Source of the DNA: Desulfolutivibrio sulfoxidireducens
Lineage (GTDB): Bacteria > Desulfobacterota > Desulfovibrionia > Desulfovibrionales > Desulfovibrionaceae
Direction: 5' to 3'
Assembly (NCBI RefSeq): GCF_013376475.1
Contig: NZ_CP045508.1
Location: forward strand, 3,508,001-3,572,000
DNA length: 64,000 bases
The position numbers and the translations under genes were made by a program. Under the pieces are notes generated by a model. The model had not been told where the DNA came from and did no database searches. It worked only from the letters and a program-made list of their open reading frames with translations. Position 1 is the first letter of the stretch. Each line of letters begins with the position of its first letter. This document shows, piece after piece, positions 37,562 to 46,501 of the stretch.

Positions 37562-40500
37562 ATGGATCAGTATCTGGCCGATTTCCATATCCATTCCAGA
37601 TTTTCCAGGGCCACCAGCAAGGCCCTGACCCCGAGGCATCTGGCGGCCTGGGCGGAATACAAGGGACTGACGGTGGTCGGGACCGGGGACTTCACCCACC
37701 CCGCCTGGCTGGACGAGATCGCCACCCAGACGGTTCCGGACGGAACGGGGCTCTTGCGGTTGCGCGAAACCCAGGGTCTTTCCGGGGAAATCCCGTGGCT
37801 CGGGGACTACGAGTTCACTGGCCGCACCCGGTTTCTGCTCACGGCCGAGATCAGTTCCATCTACAAGCGCGGCGGAAAGGTCCGCAAGGTCCACAACATC
37901 CTTTTCGTCCCAAACGTCGAGGCCGCGCGCAAGCTCAACACGAAACTGGCCCGGGTGGGCAACCTGGAGTCCGACGGCCGGCCCATCCTGGGGCTCGACA
38001 GCCGCACCCTCCTGGAGATGGTCCTCGAAACCGATCCCCTGGCCTTTCTGGTCCCGGCCCATGTGTGGACCCCGTGGTTCTCGCTTTTCGGGTCCAAGTC
38101 CGGCTTCGACTCCATCGAGGAATGTTTCGGGGACCTGTCCCGGGAGGTCTTTGCCCTGGAGACCGGGCTGTCCTCGGACCCGGAGATGAACCGGCTGCTC
38201 TCGGCCCTGGACCGTTTCCGGATGATCTCCAACTCCGACGCCCACTCCGGTGAGAAACTCGGCCGGGAATGCAACATCATAAGCGGCGACCCCTCCTACG
38301 AGGGCATCTACCGGGCGCTTCGCGGCGAGGGGGTGGGACCGAAATTCCTGGGCACGGTGGAATTTTTCCCCGAGGAGGGCAAATACCACCTGGATGGGCA
38401 CCGGGGATGCGGTGTGGTCATGGAGCCCATGGAAACCAAGTCCCGGGGGGGGCTGTGCCCTGTGTGCGGCAAGCCCCTGACGCTTGGAGTGCTGCACCGG
38501 GTGCTGGATCTGGCCGACCGCCAGGTCCCGGTGACGCCCGAGGGCATGCCGGGATTCACCTCGCTTATCCCCCTGCCCGAGATCGTCGGGGAGATCCTCG
38601 ATGCGGGTCCGGCCACGGGCAAGGTCCGGGAGACCCTGGCCCGGCTGCGCCGGGCCTTCGGACCGGAACTCTCCATCCTGCGCCATGTCCCGGCGGACGC
38701 CCTGGCGAAGTTCCTGCCGCCGCTTGGCGAGGCCGTGGCCCGCATGCGCCGGGGGCAGGTGCTGCGCGAGCCGGGTTTCGACGGCCAGTACGGCCGGATC
38801 AAGGTCTTTTCCGCCGAGGAGCGCCGCGACCTCTTTGGCGGCGGCCGGATCCTGCCCGGGACCGCCGCCCGGGCCGGGAAAAAGGCGGCGGCGGGCCGCG
38901 CTCCCGCCCGGAAGGCCGATCAGCCCGGTTCCTCGCCGGCCCCTTCTTCCGGCGAGGACCCCGATCCCGGCCGGTTCGCGCCCGGGGCGGCCACGCCCCT
39001 GGACCTCAACGAGGGGCAGCTCGCGGCCATTTCCGAGGCCAGCCGCCACGTGCTGGTCCTGGCCGGGCCGGGCACGGGCAAGACCCACACCCTGACGGCC
39101 AAGCTGGCGGGACTCCTGGGTCTTGCGAACATCCCGGTCAAAAACGGGCCATCCGCGCCCGACATGCCCCCGGCCCCGCCGTCCGGCCCGGTCCCGCCCG
39201 AGGCCATCCTGGCCGTGACCTTCACCCGCCGGGCGGCCCAGGAGATGCGCGAGCGGCTGGCGGCCCTGGCCGGGCAAAGCGACCCGGAAAAAGACCCCCG
39301 GCTGCCGCGCATCGACACCCTGCACGCCGTGGCCTACGCCTTCTGGACCGAGTCCGACGGCCAGGCCCCGGTGCTTCTGTCCGAGGAGGCGGCCAAGAGG
39401 CTTTACGCCGAGGTCAATCCGGAATTTCGCGGGGCGCGTCTGGTCGCCGCCTGGCAGGACCTGTCCCGGTCCCGGGAGACCATGACCCCCCTGCCCCTTT
39501 TCCCGGGAAGCGGCGAGGCCCGGGCCGCCGAGAACTACGCCCGACAGAAGGCCGGCTGGAATCTGGTGGATTTCACGGATCTTCTGGAATTCTGGCTGGA
39601 AAAGATCCGGGTGGGCAGTTTCAAAAATCCCTTCGCCCACATCCTGGTGGACGAGGTCCAGGACCTCTCGCCCCTGCACCTGGAGATCATCGCGGCCCTG
39701 GCCCAGGGCACGGACGCGGCGGTCTTCGCCATCGGCGACCCCAACCAGTCCATCTACGGATTTCGCGGCGCCGCCCCGGACATCGCCGGCCGGCTGGCGG
39801 CACTATGGCCGGACCTTTCCACGGTGAGCCTCACGGACAACTACCGCTCGGCCGGGCCCATCCTCGACCTGGCCGCCGGGCTTTTCCCGAAGGTCGCCCG
39901 GCTTACGCCCAGATGCCCGGGGCGCGGCCAGGACCACGGGGAGCTCCAGCTCTTTCGCGCGCCCACGGCGGCCGGGGAAATCTCCTGGATCGGAGACCGG
40001 ATACGACGGCTTCTGGGCGGCACCTCCCTGACCCTGGCCCAGGACCTTTCGGCCGAGACCCCAAGCCCCGGGGACGTCGCCGTCCTGGTGCGCATAAAGG
40101 CCCTCATGCCGCCCATCCGGCGCAGCCTGGACCGCCTGGGCATCCCCTGCTCGGTGCCCGAGGCCGACGCCTATTTCGCCGAACCGCGCATCAAGGCCCT
40201 GCTCGACGCGGCGGCCAGGCTTTTGGGCATGGCCCCGAGCCAGGACGCCGCGCCCCTCACCTGCCCGGACCGCATCCTGGCCAAGGGTCCCCTGGGGCTT
40301 TCCGCCTATCTGGGGGACATCCCGCCGTTCGACCGGCTTTTCTGGCAAAGCCCGGCCTTCCGGCAACTGTGCCGGGGCTTTGACGAGCACGGCGGCTGGG
40401 CCGGACTTTTGTCCTTCGTGAACACCCAAAGCGAACTGGAGCTGGTGGGCCGCGCGGCCGAAAAGGTGCGCATCATGACCCTGCACGCGGCCAAGGGCCT

Positions 40501-40822
40501 GGAATTCGCGGCGGTCTTTCTACCGGCCCTGGAGGACGGCATCCTGCCCTATGCCGGGACGGACCTGCTCACGGGCAACGCCCAGGCCGGCCAGACCCCG
40601 CCCGACGAGGCCGAGGAGCGCAGGCTTTTCTACGTGGGCCTGACCCGGGCCAAAAGCCGGCTTTTTTTAAGCCACGCGGCCAAACGGGAATTCTACGGCC
40701 GGCTGGTGATGCTCAAGCCGTCGCGGTTTCTTGCGGAACTCGATCTGAGTGGGGTGAAGAAGTCGGCCCTGGTGGCCAGGAAGGTCAGTCAGGAAAAGCA
40801 GTTGGGGCTTTTGACGCCCTGA
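37562..40822 (+). CDS. PHP-domain / UvrD-type helicase fusion protein
   Basis: A protein of 1086 residues. Residues 1-about 430 form a PHP-type phosphoesterase region (DFHIHSRFSRATS, GTGDFTHPAW, SNSDAHSGEKLGRECN) with a CPVCGKPL zinc-like pair near 299. After a Pro/Ala-rich linker (about 435-480) comes a UvrD/Rep superfamily I helicase: Walker A AGPGTGKTHT near 500, DEVQDLSPLHLE near 696, GDPNQSIYGFRGA, and YVGLTRAKSRL near 1024. This fusion suggests a nuclease plus 3'-5' helicase in repair. The PHP metal ligands look intact. Confidence 0.88.
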   Translation: MDQYLADFHIHSRFSRATSKALTPRHLAAWAEYKGLTVVGTGDFTHPAWLDEIATQTVPDGTGLLRLRETQGLSGEIPWLGDYEFTGRTRFLLTAEISSIYKRGGKVRKVHNILFVPNVEAARKLNTKLARVGNLESDGRPILGLDSRTLLEMVLETDPLAFLVPAHVWTPWFSLFGSKSGFDSIEECFGDLSREVFALETGLSSDPEMNRLLSALDRFRMISNSDAHSGEKLGRECNIISGDPSYEGIYRALRGEGVGPKFLGTVEFFPEEGKYHLDGHRGCGVVMEPMETKSRGGLCPVCGKPLTLGVLHRVLDLADRQVPVTPEGMPGFTSLIPLPEIVGEILDAGPATGKVRETLARLRRAFGPELSILRHVPADALAKFLPPLGEAVARMRRGQVLREPGFDGQYGRIKVFSAEERRDLFGGGRILPGTAARAGKKAAAGRAPARKADQPGSSPAPSSGEDPDPGRFAPGAATPLDLNEGQLAAISEASRHVLVLAGPGTGKTHTLTAKLAGLLGLANIPVKNGPSAPDMPPAPPSGPVPPEAILAVTFTRRAAQEMRERLAALAGQSDPEKDPRLPRIDTLHAVAYAFWTESDGQAPVLLSEEAAKRLYAEVNPEFRGARLVAAWQDLSRSRETMTPLPLFPGSGEARAAENYARQKAGWNLVDFTDLLEFWLEKIRVGSFKNPFAHILVDEVQDLSPLHLEIIAALAQGTDAAVFAIGDPNQSIYGFRGAAPDIAGRLAALWPDLSTVSLTDNYRSAGPILDLAAGLFPKVARLTPRCPGRGQDHGELQLFRAPTAAGEISWIGDRIRRLLGGTSLTLAQDLSAETPSPGDVAVLVRIKALMPPIRRSLDRLGIPCSVPEADAYFAEPRIKALLDAAARLLGMAPSQDAAPLTCPDRILAKGPLGLSAYLGDIPPFDRLFWQSPAFRQLCRGFDEHGGWAGLLSFVNTQSELELVGRAAEKVRIMTLHAAKGLEFAAVFLPALEDGILPYAGTDLLTGNAQAGQTPPDEAEERRLFYVGLTRAKSRLFLSHAAKREFYGRLVMLKPSRFLAELDLSGVKKSALVARKVSQEKQLGLLTP

Positions 40823-40827
40823 GACGG

Positions 40828-40971
40828 CTACAGGATATGACGATACAAAAATCGCTCGTAGACCAGACACATCTTATGCGCCGTGGATCCGGCCAGCCCC
40901 ATGTCCTTGAGTCGACAGTACATGTGCAGCGGATTGAAAAAATGCTGCACGGCCCTGCGCAAACGACGCAT
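40828..40971 (-). CDS. Small basic protein
   Basis: A frame of 47 residues: MRRLRRAVQHFFNPLHMYCR, then LKDMGLAGSTAHKMCLVYERFLYRHIL. A strong ribosome site (GGGAGGAAC) lies 8 bases before the ATG, which is good support for translation. The charge pattern (basic start, amphipathic helix) resembles small Desulfovibrio proteins I recall but cannot name. It is convergent with the helicase gene, 5 bases from its stop. Confidence 0.65.
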   Translation of the reverse strand: MRRLRRAVQHFFNPLHMYCRLKDMGLAGSTAHKMCLVYERFLYRHIL

Positions 40972-41135
40972 GTGAGTTCCTCCCCCGCGCGGAAAGCGCC
41001 GCGCACGCAGACGCAAAATGACCAAAACCCGCCCGGGCCGCCATGTTCGCCCCTGGCCCGATGCGGTTGGGACTGTCTAATCCATCGTGCCGCGTTTCAC
41101 AAGGACGAACCGAAAAAAAATCCAAAAACGTGAAA

Positions 41136-41924
41136 ATGCCCCGAAATTGCAAAAAAAATCGCCTCTGGCGCACGGCCGCCCCAAGCTGGGTCATTCCCGG
41201 CACCCCGGCCGAAAACCGGGTCTTTTTGGGGGATCGTTTCGCCGACATCGGCCTGTATTTCCTGGAATCCCAGGGAAGTCTGGCCTATGGCCCGGCCGAC
41301 CTGCCCCGGGCCGACGGCCGCACGGCCTACCACATGCATCTGCCCGTGGACCTGCCCTGGGAAACAGGGGCGACGTCCGCCTTCGAGGTGGTGGCGCGGC
41401 TTCTGGCCAAGGTCGAGCACCTCGCCCCCTGGGGCTTCGTCCTGCACCCGCCGCGCGACTCCGGTCGGCTCGCGGCCTTCATGGACCTGTGGGCCGCGGC
41501 CGGGCACGATCCGGCGGACATCCTCCTGGAGAACGTTGAGGAGGCCGGGCCAACGGCCCTGTGGCCAACGGCCAGGGACCTGGGCGCGAGCCTGTGCCTG
41601 GACGTGGGGCACCTGCTGGCCTTCGGGCACCAGTCGCTTTTGTCCACCCCCGGGGTTTTCGAGCGCACCCGGCTGGTGCACGTCTACGCCCCCTACGATC
41701 CCCACAACGAACGCGACGCGGCCCGCTGGCTGCTCCCGGAGAGAGAACACCGCCACCGCACCCTGGCCGCCCTGGACCGCGAGGGACGCGCGGCCCTGAG
41801 AAAGACGCTTGCGGGCATCGGCCCGGACACGGTGGTCATGTTCGAGGTCTTTGACGACGCGGCCCTTTCCCAAAGCGATGCGGCCTTTGCCGCGATGTGC
41901 CGCGAATGGGGGCTTACGTCGTGA
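41136..41924 (+). CDS. cbiR: Cobamide-remodelling phosphodiesterase CbiR
   Basis: A protein of 262 residues with a TIM-barrel-like AP-endonuclease-2 fold pattern. The start WVIPGTPAENRVFLGDRFADIGLYFLE and the YHMHLPVDLPWE, DILLENVEEAG and LCLDVGHLLAFGH segments fit CbiR. In Akkermansia, CbiR cuts the phosphodiester linkage of cobamides so the lower ligand can be changed. The start is uncertain (GTG 41130 or ATG 41136, no clear ribosome site). Its TGA overlaps the GTG of cobU. Confidence 0.8.
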   Translation: MPRNCKKNRLWRTAAPSWVIPGTPAENRVFLGDRFADIGLYFLESQGSLAYGPADLPRADGRTAYHMHLPVDLPWETGATSAFEVVARLLAKVEHLAPWGFVLHPPRDSGRLAAFMDLWAAAGHDPADILLENVEEAGPTALWPTARDLGASLCLDVGHLLAFGHQSLLSTPGVFERTRLVHVYAPYDPHNERDAARWLLPEREHRHRTLAALDREGRAALRKTLAGIGPDTVVMFEVFDDAALSQSDAAFAAMCREWGLTS

Positions 41925-42439
41925 TCCGGCTGATCCTTGGCGGGGACAAGTCCGGAAAATCCGCCCATGCCCTGGAGCTCTTTCTGGCCGCGCCGCCGCC
42001 TTTGCGGGTGGCGGCCATGGGCCTGGCCCTGGACTTCGCCTTCCGGGAGCAGATTGCGGTCCACCGCCGGGAGCGTCCGCCGGAGATTCCGGTGACCGAA
42101 CCAGGCCTCGAGCTGCCCCGGTTCCTCGACGCGGCGCGGGCCAAGGGCGGGACAATCCTGGTGGACAGCCTGGATTTCTGGCTTTTTTCCTGCGCCGGGG
42201 CCGGGGTGGCGGACGAGAAGGTCCAGGCGTTGCTTGAGACCTTGGCGGGCTACGCCGGGCCGGATGCCCCGGAATGCATCCTGGTGTCCGTGGAGGCGGG
42301 TCTTGGCCCCCTGGCCGCCGACGCCGCGTCCCGGGACTTTTTGCGCCGCCTTGCGGCGCTCAATCAAGCCGTGGCCGCCCTGGCCGCCGACGCGCGTCTG
42401 GTGGTGGCCGGGCTGCCCATTCGCCTCAAGGGGGCCTGA
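41921..42439 (+). CDS. cobU: Adenosylcobinamide kinase / adenosylcobinamide-phosphate guanylyltransferase
   Basis: A protein of 172 residues. The P-loop GGDKSGKSAHAL is at residues 7-18; TILVDSLDFWL is the CobU metal-binding region and the Arg/His chemistry segment HRRERP is present. CobU phosphorylates and guanylylates cobinamide in nucleotide-loop assembly. GTG 41921 overlaps the cbiR stop (GTGA), which implies coupling; the upstream in-frame ATG 41897 is inside cbiR. Together they salvage and remodel cobamides. The next gene starts immediately after its stop. Confidence 0.85.
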   Translation: MIRLILGGDKSGKSAHALELFLAAPPPLRVAAMGLALDFAFREQIAVHRRERPPEIPVTEPGLELPRFLDAARAKGGTILVDSLDFWLFSCAGAGVADEKVQALLETLAGYAGPDAPECILVSVEAGLGPLAADAASRDFLRRLAALNQAVAALAADARLVVAGLPIRLKGA

Positions 42440-43456
42440 ATGCGGATGAAGACCATCAAGGTGCAACGGGTCACGGCCCAGGATGCGGCGAAGATGTGCA
42501 AGCTTTTCCGCCGCGAGGACCGCTGGCTGATCCTGGTCAACGCCGACCCGGACGCCATGGGCTCGGCCATGGCCCTCAAGCGCATCATGTCCCGGCGGGT
42601 GGAGGCTACGGACATCGCCCGGGTCAACGAGGTCACCCGGCCGGACAACCTGGCCATGATCCGCTTTCTGCGCATCCCCCTTGCGCGCCTCACCCCGGAG
42701 ATGCTCCAGGCCTACGACCGCTTCGCCCTGGTGGATTCCCAGCCCCACCATCATCCGGACTTCGCCGCAGTGCCCTTTTCCATCGTCATCGACCACCACC
42801 CCCTGGCCCCTGAACACCCGGTCACGGCCGCCTACGTGGACATCCGGCCGGGACTCGGGGCCACCTGCACCATCCTGGCCGAATACCTGCGGGCCCTGCG
42901 CATCCGGCCGGGCAAGCTTCTGGCCACGGCGCTGATCTACGGCATCAAGACCGATACCCAGAACTTTTCCCGGCCGTTCCAACACGGCGACATCCTGGCC
43001 TTTAGCGGGCTGAACAAGTACGCCGGGCAGGATCTTCTGCGCCGCATTGTGCACAGCGAATTCCACAAGAGCTGGCTCAAATATTTCACCCGGGCCTTCC
43101 GCAAGATGCGCTTCGTGGGCACGCGCGGGCTTTTCGTGTTCATGGACCGGCTGGAAAGCCCGGATGTCCTGGTCATCCTGGCCGACTTCTTCACCCGGGT
43201 GCACGGGCTGTCCTGGGACATGATCTGCGGCGTGTCCGAGGGCAAGGCCGTGGCCGTGTTCCGGGGGGACGGCCTTTTCCGGGACATGGGCAAGGTGGCC
43301 GCCGAGCATTTCGGGGATGTGGGATCGGCCGGCGGGCACAAGACCATGGCCAGGGCGGAGATCGACATGGGGAAGCTCAGAGGGCGGGACCCGGAGGAAT
43401 TTTTCTGGCGGCGGCTGACCGGCAGACGCGGGGGAGGACAGCCGAAAACGACATAA
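42440..43456 (+). CDS. DHH-family phosphoesterase (NrnA-like)
   Basis: A protein of 338 residues. The DHH domain shows NADPDAMGSAMA and VIDHHPLAPEHP; the C-terminal DHHA1 domain shows GSAGGHKTMARAEI. Members degrade nanoRNAs or pAp. The start abuts the cobU stop (TGA-ATG), so it is in the cbiR-cobU operon. No cobamide role is known for this family; it may simply be co-transcribed. Confidence 0.88.
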   Translation: MRMKTIKVQRVTAQDAAKMCKLFRREDRWLILVNADPDAMGSAMALKRIMSRRVEATDIARVNEVTRPDNLAMIRFLRIPLARLTPEMLQAYDRFALVDSQPHHHPDFAAVPFSIVIDHHPLAPEHPVTAAYVDIRPGLGATCTILAEYLRALRIRPGKLLATALIYGIKTDTQNFSRPFQHGDILAFSGLNKYAGQDLLRRIVHSEFHKSWLKYFTRAFRKMRFVGTRGLFVFMDRLESPDVLVILADFFTRVHGLSWDMICGVSEGKAVAVFRGDGLFRDMGKVAAEHFGDVGSAGGHKTMARAEIDMGKLRGRDPEEFFWRRLTGRRGGGQPKTT

Positions 43457-43523
43457 ACACGTGTTGATGGACATCTCAACACACTGGGATGAAATACTTT
43501 TTACGGGCGTGTTGCGTTGTTGT

Positions 43524-44888
43524 TCATCCCCCCGAGGCCACGGCCCGCACCCCGCACAGGCAGGTGAAGTCCCCCGAGGTCACGAACCCCATCTCCAGGT
43601 CGGCCATCCACGCCGCCGTGAAGGTCCGCAGGTCCGCGCTCCAGGCCCGGCGCACGGCCGGATCGAAGATCGGCGCCGCGCAGTGGGCCACCCCCTGGGG
43701 CAGGGGCGCCAGCAGGGTCAAAAGCTCGTCCATGGTCGGCAGCCGCCAGTCCCCGCGCCCGGCGTACCGGGCCTCGGCCAGGGCCCGGATATGGGCCGCC
43801 GCGCCCGCGAAGGTCACCGGATACTCCGCACCGCCCTTCTCCCACACCAGACCCGTGGCCGCGTCCAGGACCACGCCCGGCCCGCTGTCCGCAAACCGCC
43901 CCGGGGCGTAACACCTGGGCCGCCACAACGCGTCCAGTCCGAAACGCTCCCGGGCGGACTTCAGCGGAATCCTGGCCGGTTCCCGGCGCGGCGGCGGACC
44001 CGGCCGCGGCGGACACGCCTCGGAATCCTCCGGGGACGCCTCATCCAGGGCGCACACCCGGCCCAGGCGGGCCTCGAAGGCCTCCCCAAGGGCATCCAGG
44101 GCCGCGCGCATCTCCCGGACGCTCTGGAACCGCTCATCGGGACGCCGGTGTACGGCCCGGGCGAAAAAGGCGTCGAACTCCGGCCCCAGGTCGGCGTTGA
44201 GGCGGCTGGCAGCGAGGCTCCGCCCCGTATCGTCCACAGGCAAGTGCCCGGTGAGCATGCGGAAAATCGTCACCCCGGCCGCATACGCATCCGAACGGAC
44301 ATCGGCCCGCTCCGGATCCGCCTCCTGCTCCGGCGGACAGTAGTAGGGAGAGCCCACCGCAAGGCCGGCGGGAGCGTCGAAGCGTTCCCCCCGGGCCTTG
44401 GACAGCCCGAAATCCGTGATCTTGAGATCGTCCGAGGCGGTCAAAAGCAGGTTGAAGGGTTTTATGTCCCGATGCACCACCCCGGCGAAATGCAGCCGGG
44501 AGAGGCCCGACAGAAGCTGGTCCGCCAGACGCAGGGCCCGGCGCACCGGAAGCCGGCGGCAGGGTTCCTCCACCCGGTAGCTCTCGCCGAGAAGCCGCCC
44601 CAGGTCGTCGCAGTGATATTCCATGACGAAAAAGGGCCGCCCGTCGTGCTCGCCGAAGTCCCAGACGTCGAGCAGGTTCGGGTGGCTGACCGAACCCAGG
44701 ATGGCGGCCTCGGCCATGAACCGCTGGCGCAGGCGGTCCTCTCCCCACAACTCCACCAAGATGTCCGCCGGACGCAGGACCTTGACCGCCACCACCCGGC
44801 CGGTGACCGGGGCCTGGGCCTTGTAGACCACGCCCATGCCGCCCCGGCCCAGAAGCCCCAGAATGCGATATTTTCCGATATGGCGCAT
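43524..44888 (-). CDS. Hanks-type Ser/Thr protein kinase with C-terminal DUF1566-like domain
   Basis: A protein of 454 residues. Kinase motifs: GRGGMG (14-19), Lys36 in VAVK, HRDIKPFN with catalytic Asp141, DFG with Asp159, and YCPPEQ. After a Pro/Arg-rich linker (about 290-320) comes a DUF1566/Lcl-C-like domain (VVLDAATGLVWEKG ... GRGDWRLPTMDELLTLL ... CLCGVRAV). No membrane segment is evident, so it is cytosolic. GAGGA precedes the ATG, and a phosphoesterase gene ends 8 bases upstream on the same strand, suggesting co-transcription. Confidence 0.9.
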   Translation of the reverse strand: MRHIGKYRILGLLGRGGMGVVYKAQAPVTGRVVAVKVLRPADILVELWGEDRLRQRFMAEAAILGSVSHPNLLDVWDFGEHDGRPFFVMEYHCDDLGRLLGESYRVEEPCRRLPVRRALRLADQLLSGLSRLHFAGVVHRDIKPFNLLLTASDDLKITDFGLSKARGERFDAPAGLAVGSPYYCPPEQEADPERADVRSDAYAAGVTIFRMLTGHLPVDDTGRSLAASRLNADLGPEFDAFFARAVHRRPDERFQSVREMRAALDALGEAFEARLGRVCALDEASPEDSEACPPRPGPPPRREPARIPLKSARERFGLDALWRPRCYAPGRFADSGPGVVLDAATGLVWEKGGAEYPVTFAGAAAHIRALAEARYAGRGDWRLPTMDELLTLLAPLPQGVAHCAAPIFDPAVRRAWSADLRTFTAAWMADLEMGFVTSGDFTCLCGVRAVASGG

Positions 44889-44895
44889 GGGATCC

Positions 44896-45681
44896 TCACC
44901 ACAGCCTGTCGGCGTAGCGCCGGGGCAGGCCGCGCTCGATGATCCGGGACGCGGCCCGGGCGATGTCGTAGGGCACGCGGCGCACGGTGACCAGATTTTT
45001 TGCCGTGTCGATCAGCACGTACTTGGCCCGGTTGTCGCCGTCGCGGGGCTGGCCCACGCTGCCGCAGCACAGGATGTGGCGGGCGGCCGGGTCCAGAACG
45101 TACGGTTCGTCGCCGTAGTCGAAACGGGTCAGCCGGCCGTCGCGAAGCGACGCCCCCTCCAGCACATGGCTGTGGCCCACGAAACAGGCCCGTTCCGGAA
45201 AGGTCGCAAAGGCTTGGCGCAGGGCATCGTCGTCCTGGGTGACCAGGTAGGTCAGGGGGTCGTCCGGGGGCATGCCGTGCACGAAGCGCAGGCCGCCAAG
45301 AACCAGGCTCGCGGGCAGGCCGGACAGGGAGGCCAGATCGGCCCTGGACAGAAGTTCCCGGGTGCGCGTCAGGGCCTGCCGGCTGTGCACGTGAAAACAC
45401 GACCTGCGGCAGGCGGCGTCAGTGGCCCCCTTCTCGTGGTTGCCCATGACCGCGCGCATGCCCCGGGCTCGCACCAGGGCCAGCACGGCCCCGGGGTCGC
45501 CTCCGTAGCCGATCATGTCCCCCAGGGCCACCACGGTCACGGGCTCCGAAGGCGGCGGCCCGGCGGCCCAGGCGTCCAGGTCGGCCAAAACAGCGGCAAG
45601 GGCCTCGGCGTTGGCGTGGATGTCGGCCAAAACCGCGATGACCGGCAGTTCCCGGCCATCCTGTGGCGTGGCGGCGTTCAT
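44896..45681 (-). CDS. Calcineurin-like metallophosphoesterase
   Basis: A protein of 261 residues with motifs LADIHANAEAL, GDMIGYGGDPG, MGNHEKGA, FVHGMPPDD and VGHSHVLEG, all metal ligands intact. Its ATG overlaps the TGA of the upstream HEAT-repeat gene (ATGA), and a protein kinase gene follows 8 bases later. A kinase and a phosphatase-type enzyme in one operon could act on shared targets; this is inference. Similar small proteins also hydrolyse cyclic nucleotides or diadenosine tetraphosphate. Confidence 0.88.
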   Translation of the reverse strand: MNAATPQDGRELPVIAVLADIHANAEALAAVLADLDAWAAGPPPSEPVTVVALGDMIGYGGDPGAVLALVRARGMRAVMGNHEKGATDAACRRSCFHVHSRQALTRTRELLSRADLASLSGLPASLVLGGLRFVHGMPPDDPLTYLVTQDDDALRQAFATFPERACFVGHSHVLEGASLRDGRLTRFDYGDEPYVLDPAARHILCCGSVGQPRDGDNRAKYVLIDTAKNLVTVRRVPYDIARAASRIIERGLPRRYADRLW

Positions 45682-46403
45682 GGCTGGTGGGGGTAGAGGC
45701 CGGGCTGGGACAAAAGGGCATGGGCCGTCCGGGCCAGTTCGGACACCCGGGCGGGCCGCAGTTCCCCGTCCCAGTACAGGTCGAACACATGCGTGTCCCC
45801 GGCCAGGGCCAGGAAGCCGGCGAGCATCTCCGGGGTCTCCTCCGGTCGCAACAGGGTCAGGGCCAGGCAGCACAGGCCCCGGGACTCGGGATCGCAGTCC
45901 GCAAGACCGGTCACCAGATCGGGCACGGCCGGACGGGCCAGCTCGGGCCGGGCCTGGGCCAGCCTGGCCACGCCCCAAAAGGCCCCCCGGCGCAGGGGGG
46001 GATGATCGATGAAGGTGCAGTCCTTCTCAAGCTCGCGGATATACGACAGAAGGATGCGGTGAAACTCCCGGGCCAAACCCTCGTGCCGGGCCAGGATCTC
46101 GGCCATGGCCTCGGGCGCGCCCCAGCCGACGGCCCCGGACTCCTCGTTGAGATACCACATGAGCCGGCGCACAAATATCCGGCCATCCTCCAGCCGCGCC
46201 TCGGCCATGCGGCACACCGCCCGCCCCAGGGCCGTGACCGCCCGCCAGCGCACAAGCGGCGTCGGAGACAACAGGGCCGAGAGCAGCGGCCCGGTCAGGG
46301 CGGCCGGGGGACTGGCGTCCAGGACGGCCAGGGCCTCGTCCGTGGGACCGGGCGCGGCCAGGGCCTTCCGAACCGCCTCTTTCATGTGGCGTTCTCGCGG
46401 CAT
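45678..46403 (-). CDS. HEAT-repeat protein, DVU0298-like
   Basis: A protein of 241 residues with helical repeats (LLSPTPLVRWRAVTALGRAV, GLADCDPESRGLCCLALTLL) and the central segment YLNEESGAVGWGAPEAMAEI typical of a protein family found in Desulfovibrio (DVU0298-like, from memory). Start 46403 has AAAGGG upstream; 46385 is an alternative. The TGA overlaps the next ATG. Function unknown; HEAT proteins usually bind other proteins. Confidence 0.78.
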   Translation of the reverse strand: MPRERHMKEAVRKALAAPGPTDEALAVLDASPPAALTGPLLSALLSPTPLVRWRAVTALGRAVCRMAEARLEDGRIFVRRLMWYLNEESGAVGWGAPEAMAEILARHEGLAREFHRILLSYIRELEKDCTFIDHPPLRRGAFWGVARLAQARPELARPAVPDLVTGLADCDPESRGLCCLALTLLRPEETPEMLAGFLALAGDTHVFDLYWDGELRPARVSELARTAHALLSQPGLYPHQP

Positions 46404-46501
46404 GGACCCTTTCCCCCTCGCGTCCGGGACGGCGCGCCCCGAGCGGCCGTCCGACGGCGCGCCGCCGGGGAAGGCCCCGTCCCGGACACGCGCCAGCGAG
46501 A

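Noticed and set aside
43457-43523. Terminator between the DHH and kinase genes (GTGTTGA...TCAACAC).
   Set aside because: Only a 7-bp stem with no T-tract; too weak to annotate.
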